10,340 nucleotides of DNA from Thermoprotei archaeon (GTDB taxonomy: Archaea > Thermoproteota > Thermoprotei_A > Sulfolobales > Ignisphaeraceae). The position numbers and the translations under genes are program-made. Shown piece by piece: positions 7,076 to 10,340 of this stretch. Each line of letters begins with the position of its first letter. Position 1 is the stretch's first letter. The DNA lies in contig QMXA01000013.1 of assembly GCA_003661905.1 (NCBI GenBank), positions 1-10,340 on the forward strand, given 5' to 3'. The notes under the pieces were generated by a model. The model worked only from the letters and a program-made list of their open reading frames with translations, did no database searches and was not told the DNA's origin.

Positions 7076-8512
7076 TTATATTGATGTATGTAATCCTAGT
7101 ATTTTCTTAAATACTGATACTAATGTGTCCATTGAAGGTTTAACTAAGTTTCTATAAAGGACCTTAAGCATGTCTTTGAATACTCCTCTTTTCAGTTGTC
7201 TTATTATGAATTTTGCTCTTAAGTAGAAGTACCTATATGCGTAATTCAGCATTCGCTCAACATCTTGTACTGTGAAGTTGTATCCTCTCATTACTGGTCT
7301 TAATGTTGTCCAGTGACTCCAATCCCAATCAACTATTAGGTTATCATTCTTAGCTATCTGAAAGAGTGGAGTTCCTGGATACGGTGTTGCTGCTGTGAAT
7401 TGTGCATAGTCCGGATCTAACTTAAGTGCAAAACTAGCTGTTTTCTTCATATCATCTATGGTTTCCCATGGAAGCCCAAGTATAAATGTGGCTACAGTCA
7501 TTATGCCTAGTTCCTTACTAGATTTAATAGCGTCTTCAGCTTGTTTAAGAGTTATTTTCTTGCCTATTTTATCCAGAATTTCTTGACTGCCTGATTCAAC
7601 ACCATAGTAAATCCCCGTACACCCGGAATTAACCATGTGCTTCAATATTTCCTTGTTAACAGTATCAACTCTAGAACCACAACTCCATTTTATATCGAGC
7701 TTTCTCTCCTTCAATTCATTAAGGAATTTTAATAACCATCTATGATTTATAGTGAATTCATCATCCGTGAATACTACAGCCTTTGTTTTATATTTACATA
7801 TGCATTCTTCAATTTCTTCAGCGACGAGTTCAGGACTTCTAAATCTTACTCTTCTTCCAAAGAAGTAACTTGTTGAACAAAAAGCACATCCATAGGGGCA
7901 ACCTCTACTAGCCATTATATGAGCTATTCTTATTGGTTTACCAAATAAGGTGTATTTATCCATTGGCAATAAATGACGTGCTGGAGGTGGGAGCTCATCT
8001 AAGTTCTTAATTAAGGGCCTTATACCTGTAAATACTGGTCTACTATCCTTATTTCTATATGCAATACCTCTAACATTCGATACATCCCCATTCTTTTCTA
8101 GAGTCTTAACGAGTTCAAGTGCTGTGTATTCACCCTCACCAATTACTACATAGTCAATGTAAGGACACTCAGCCAGTATGTCAGACCACATAAATGTTGC
8201 GTGAGGACCTCCAATGATTACCTTAATATTTGAATCTACATCCTTAGTAATTTTAGCAGTCCTATATGCAAGATAGATTGTTGGTGTCAGAGAGGATATT
8301 CCAACAATATCCGGCGACCACGTATCTATGATTTTCATAAACTCCTGTTCACTAAGTCCTATGGTAGGTGCATCAATTACCTTAACTTCAATACCTTCTC
8401 TTTCAAGAACAGCTGCAATCCATGCAAGTCCTAATGGTGGAGCTTTTATACCGAGAATTCTATAGATCTCGGTCTTCTCAACACCTATAGGCATTGTTAG
8501 AAGTACCTTCAC
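7076..8512 (-). CDS. B12-binding radical SAM enzyme, possibly GDGT ring synthase-like (Grs)
   Basis: A 478-residue protein with an N-terminal cobalamin-binding Rossmann domain (about residues 1-140, with APPLGLAWIAAVLE, GISSLTPT, IIGGPHATF and VIGEGEYTALEL). A radical SAM barrel follows, whose CPYGCAFC motif (Cys205, Cys209, Cys212) binds the [4Fe-4S] cluster. Later marks are FTDDEF, GVESGSQEILDKIGKKIT, FILGLPWET and TPYPGTPLF. The C-terminal 90 residues are basic and helical, suiting membrane association. Such enzymes act on unactivated carbons; archaeal members include GrsA/GrsB, which make cyclopentane rings in tetraether lipids. The overall look, including MDKYTLFGKPIRIAHIMASRG before the cluster, resembles that group from memory, but a methyltransferase or other lipid-modifying enzyme is possible. 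GTG at 8512 is supported by GAGGTG at 8520-8525, 7 nt upstream. It is transcribed divergently from the dead LutB operon. Confidence 0.88.
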   Translation of the reverse strand: MKVLLTMPIGVEKTEIYRILGIKAPPLGLAWIAAVLEREGIEVKVIDAPTIGLSEQEFMKIIDTWSPDIVGISSLTPTIYLAYRTAKITKDVDSNIKVIIGGPHATFMWSDILAECPYIDYVVIGEGEYTALELVKTLEKNGDVSNVRGIAYRNKDSRPVFTGIRPLIKNLDELPPPARHLLPMDKYTLFGKPIRIAHIMASRGCPYGCAFCSTSYFFGRRVRFRSPELVAEEIEECICKYKTKAVVFTDDEFTINHRWLLKFLNELKERKLDIKWSCGSRVDTVNKEILKHMVNSGCTGIYYGVESGSQEILDKIGKKITLKQAEDAIKSSKELGIMTVATFILGLPWETIDDMKKTASFALKLDPDYAQFTAATPYPGTPLFQIAKNDNLIVDWDWSHWTTLRPVMRGYNFTVQDVERMLNYAYRYFYLRAKFIIRQLKRGVFKDMLKVLYRNLVKPSMDTLVSVFKKILGLHTSI

Positions 8513-8555
8513 TAAATAGCACCTCGAGATCCAATATAATTTCTATGTAGTTTTC

Positions 8556-8564
8556 ATTTAAATT
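8556..8564 (-). promoter_or_regulatory. TATA-like box of the radical SAM gene
   Basis: Minus-strand AATTTAAAT lies about 44 bp before the GTG start and about 31 bp before the SD at 8520-8525. It shares the 172-bp divergent intergenic region with the plus-strand promoter at 8645-8655. Confidence 0.5.
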
Positions 8565-8644
8565 CTTTTCCATGATTCATGAAATGCATTACTCTTAGTA
8601 TTGTAATTAACTTAAGTAATTATAATTGTCAATATAGCATTAAG

Positions 8645-8655
8645 TTTAGATATAT
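8645..8655 (+). promoter_or_regulatory. TATA-like box of the LutB-type operon
   Basis: TTTAGATATAT centred about 35 bp before the ATG at 8685 predicts a transcript with a leader of roughly 8 nt or less. The promoter looks intact although the operon behind it is not. Confidence 0.55.
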
Positions 8656-9040
8656 GTCACTTTTCTTAGATGTTTGGGCTCTAAATGCATCCCATCAACT
8701 CCAGCTTTATTGAATACTTTAGGGAAATAGAAAAGGTATTGAAAGATAAAGATACGAGGAGAGCTCTTAGAAGGTCTATTAATTCATATAGAGAATCATT
8801 TAAAGATGCTATTCTTAGATATCCACGCACACTCAGTATTTGTAAAAAAGTAGTAGGTATTGAGAAAATAGTACCCACAATTCATGATGCATTAATCATA
8901 GCAGAGGTTATATGGGGATATGCAAAGTATACTATGCCATCCTATATTTCAATAATAGCTGGACCATTTGCTTATTTGAGTACTTAGGGTATTTTAGAAA
9001 TGCTATACTTATATTCTGCATCTTCAGTATGGATTATGGA

Positions 9041-9063
9041 GTCATCAGGCATTGGCTGATGAC
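9041..9063 (+). other. Perfect 8-bp stem-loop inside the insertion
   Basis: GTCATCAG, loop GCATTGG, CTGATGAC: a perfect stem with a 7-nt loop. It lies 15 nt before the second hairpin. Such subterminal hairpins are recognition or RNA structures in IS200/IS605-type elements. Confidence 0.6.
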
Positions 9064-9078
9064 AACACTCTCCCGTAA

Positions 9079-9100
9079 CCCACACCCTGTGGTGTGTGGG
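9079..9100 (+). other. GC-rich hairpin inside the insertion
   Basis: CCCACAC at 9079-9085 pairs with GTGTGGG at 9094-9100, and two more C-G pairs can form inside with one bulged base. It is a GC-rich block in otherwise AT-rich DNA, as expected for an IS200/IS605-type right-end hairpin. Confidence 0.6.
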
Positions 9101-9652
9101 GATGTAGCTCCCAATGAACCACCAACAGAAATGAAGTAGTTGAGAGAAGCCCATGCATAGTTACTAAAATAGCGGAAATACCTAAAAACCATGCACGAGC
9201 AACCACCGAGCAAGACGAGAGATGTAGAACAATTATTAATCAAAGGAGCTCATGGGCCAAGAGAACTTCATGTAATTTTTATAGGCAATGGAAAATGGCG
9301 GAGCATGAAATATTTAGAGAAGCATTTCTATGTCTAAGATGTGGTTCTTGCCACCTTGAATGCCCTATCTTTCAGTTAACAGCTAGATACTACGGTTCCA
9401 CTCATTTCGGTGATATAGGAGCTATACGGACTGCATTTACTCAAGGTATCGAAGAAGCTGCGCCGATAGCTTATACATGTCTTCTTTGCGGTAGATGTAA
9501 AGTACAATGCCTTCTTGAAATCGATATTCCTCAAATGATCTTGGAGTTTAGACGATATTTAGTATCTAGGAAGTTTATATCTGGGTATGTTAAGGAATTG
9601 ATTAATAGAACAATTCATAGGGAAACTCCATACGCTTTTGAGGAGTGGTAAT

Positions 9653-10340
9653 ATGATAGGTATATGGCTCGGGCGTACAATTAGATCAAAAGCCGCTGAA
9701 GTCCGTAAATCATATGAAGAACTCTTTGAAATTCTAAGAATGAAATTCTCAATAATAGACGAAGATAGTATATGTTGTGGATATCCGTTAGAGATAATTG
9801 GCGCTAAAAGAGAGATGCAAATAGTAATTAATAGAGTTAAAAGTCTTATCAAACCCTATAACATCGTTATAACGCCTCGTCCAGGATGTTATAAGATGTT
9901 AAGAACCTACTTACCTAGTTACGTAATTAAGCATACTACAGAATTTCTTATAAGGTATAGGAGAGACATTAAGAAGTTATTGAAACCTCTAAACATCATA
10001 GTTACTTATCACGATCCTTGTGATCTCACTAGGTATCTAAAACATATTCGAGGAATCGAGAATGTTGATAAAGATGATTCCAGGTATTAAATTCATAGAG
10101 ATGACACTAAATAGATTAAGAGTTACATGCTGCGATGGAGGACTATTAAGTATTCACTCAATAGAACTATCAATAGAAATTGCGTGTGAGAAGCGGATAA
10201 GAGAGATAAAACCTCTAAAAACAAACTTTGTAGTAACTGCATGTCCTACATGTTATAAAACACTACAATATGGAGCCATAAAGGCAGGTGCTGAGCCGAA
10301 GGTTCTTGAAATTCCACAACTACTACTATCGTCAATAAAG
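9653..10340 (+). pseudogene. CCG-domain (HdrD/LutA/GlpC-like) iron-sulfur protein, Cys-depleted and frameshifted, 3' end outside window
   Basis: Proteins with two CCG domains (cysteine, then CCG, then CPxC) pass electrons in heterodisulfide reductases and lactate/glycolate or glycerol-3-phosphate oxidases. ATG at 9653 starts 1 nt after the LutB stop and follows AGGAG at 9641-9645, so it was the next operon gene. Domain 1 reads IWLGRTIRSK, DSICCGYPLEI and ITPRPGCYKML. The expected first cysteine and the expected SCPGC cysteine are both Arg (CGT at 9674-9676 and 9878-9880; TGT would be Cys). Domain 2 begins TYHDPCDL. The frame then ends at TAA 10088-10090, but a shift near 10070-10074 restores IPGIKFIEM, VTCCDGG and ACPTCYKTL through to the window end. 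With LutB ruined too, this is most simply a decaying gene. A real function for the truncated form is unlikely. Confidence 0.82.

Larger units (their letters stand above)
8967..9205 (+). mobile_element. Short insertion in the LutB pseudogene, resembling an IS200/IS605 right end
   Basis: The LutB translation stops making sense after IIAGP (codon ending 8966) and resumes at PSKTRDVE (about 9203-9208), so about 239 bp is inserted. The inserted DNA carries two stem-loops (9041-9063 and 9079-9100). A short frame across the second reads SRNPHPVVCGDVAPNEPPTEMK, stop at 9137-9139. To my recollection, this combination of a strong hairpin inside the last codons of tnpB followed by a proline-rich tail and non-coding DNA is typical of the 3' ends of archaeal tnpB elements. 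No transposase core is present, so this would be a solo end or a MITE-like derivative. A weak inverted repeat (TTAGGGTATTT near 8984, AAATACCTAA at 9176-9185) may be chance. Insertion is well supported by the host gene; the family is inferred. Confidence 0.6.
8685..9651 (+). pseudogene. LutB/LldF-like iron-sulfur (LUD) protein, deleted, interrupted and frameshifted
   Basis: LutB-type proteins join a LUD domain to a ferredoxin-like C-terminus and take part in lactate or glycolate oxidation. Here residues 1-55 are the normal N-terminal helix (RRALRRSINSYRESFKDAIL). Near base 8850 the reading jumps, still in frame, to GIEKIVPTIHDALIIAEV and SYISIIAGP, which belong at the end of the LUD domain, so nearly all of LUD, roughly 180 residues by family comparison, is gone. 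The frame is then broken by foreign sequence (8967-9205). It resumes with SKTRDVEQLLIKGAHGPREL and HVIFIGNGK, shifts frame at the AAAA run near 9291-9294, and continues as EHEIFREAFLCLRCGSCHLECP and CLLCGRCKVQC (two Cys-rich clusters, the last proline replaced by Leu) to TAA at 9651. An ATG at 9295 could restart translation of the 118-residue ferredoxin part, but no clear SD precedes it. Confidence 0.87.

Noticed and set aside
8571..8581. CATGA/TCATG short dyad in the divergent promoter region
   Set aside because: Arms are only 5 bp and it lies upstream of the radical SAM TATA-like box with no partner site; not distinguishable from chance.
9056..9063. CTGATGA as the C box of an archaeal C/D box sRNA
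   Set aside because: It is one arm of a perfect 8-bp stem, lacks the purine expected first in the C box, and no well-placed D box follows.
9034..9243. Minus-strand 69-codon frame over the insertion
   Set aside because: It spans the boundary between the inserted DNA and the LutB remnant on the opposite strand and resembles nothing; open by chance.
10060..10090. Programmed frameshift in the CCG-domain gene
   Set aside because: There is no classical slippery heptamer or stable downstream structure, and the preceding operon gene is already broken. A decay mutation is simpler.
1..10340. tRNA, rRNA and CRISPR arrays
   Set aside because: No cloverleaf-like GC-rich block, no rRNA-like stretch and no regularly spaced direct repeats were seen on either strand by reading; a covariance-model scan was not possible.

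Overview
This window looks like chromosomal DNA of a low-GC thermophilic archaeon, most likely a Thermoproteota (Crenarchaeota) member; order and genus cannot be fixed from the sequence. The grounds are AT-rich DNA, very short intergenic gaps, archaeal TATA-like boxes 20-40 bp before starts, GAGGTG-type Shine-Dalgarno (SD) sites 5-8 nt before ATG, GTG or TTG starts, and gene families typical of that group. Several maximal ORFs should be trimmed to internal starts that sit just after these SD sites.

Left part (1-5583, all minus strand): a hydantoin-type uptake and processing neighbourhood. In transcription order it holds an intact NCS1-family permease, a small four-helix membrane protein 11 nt behind it, a DUF917 (S-methyl-thiohydantoin desulfurase family) protein, an Asp/Glu/hydantoin racemase-like protein with both catalytic cysteines, a heavily degraded second NCS1 permease, and the first codons of a second DUF917 protein running off the left edge. 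Substrate transport, DUF917 chemistry and racemisation form a plausible pathway, but no hydantoinase (HyuA/HyuB or dihydropyrimidinase type) is visible. Perfect inverted repeats lie in the promoter regions of the racemase and of the intact permease and look like operators.

Middle part (5648-8512, all minus strand): a cobalamin-binding radical SAM enzyme resembling the GDGT ring-synthase (Grs) type; a nitroreductase overlapping a DUF6092-like protein; and a two-helix membrane protein with a bacterial PH-like domain.

Right part (8645-10340, plus strand): a dead lactate/glycolate-oxidation-type iron-sulfur operon. A LutB-like gene has lost nearly all of its LUD domain in an apparently in-frame deletion. 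It is also interrupted by about 240 bp that resembles the right end of an IS200/IS605-type element, and it is frameshifted. The next gene, a CCG-domain HdrD/LutA/GlpC-like protein, has two conserved cysteines replaced by arginine and a frameshift; it runs off the right edge. The window thus has two independent zones of gene decay flanking an intact core. No tRNA, rRNA or CRISPR array was seen, and no gene-free stretch exceeds 300 bases.
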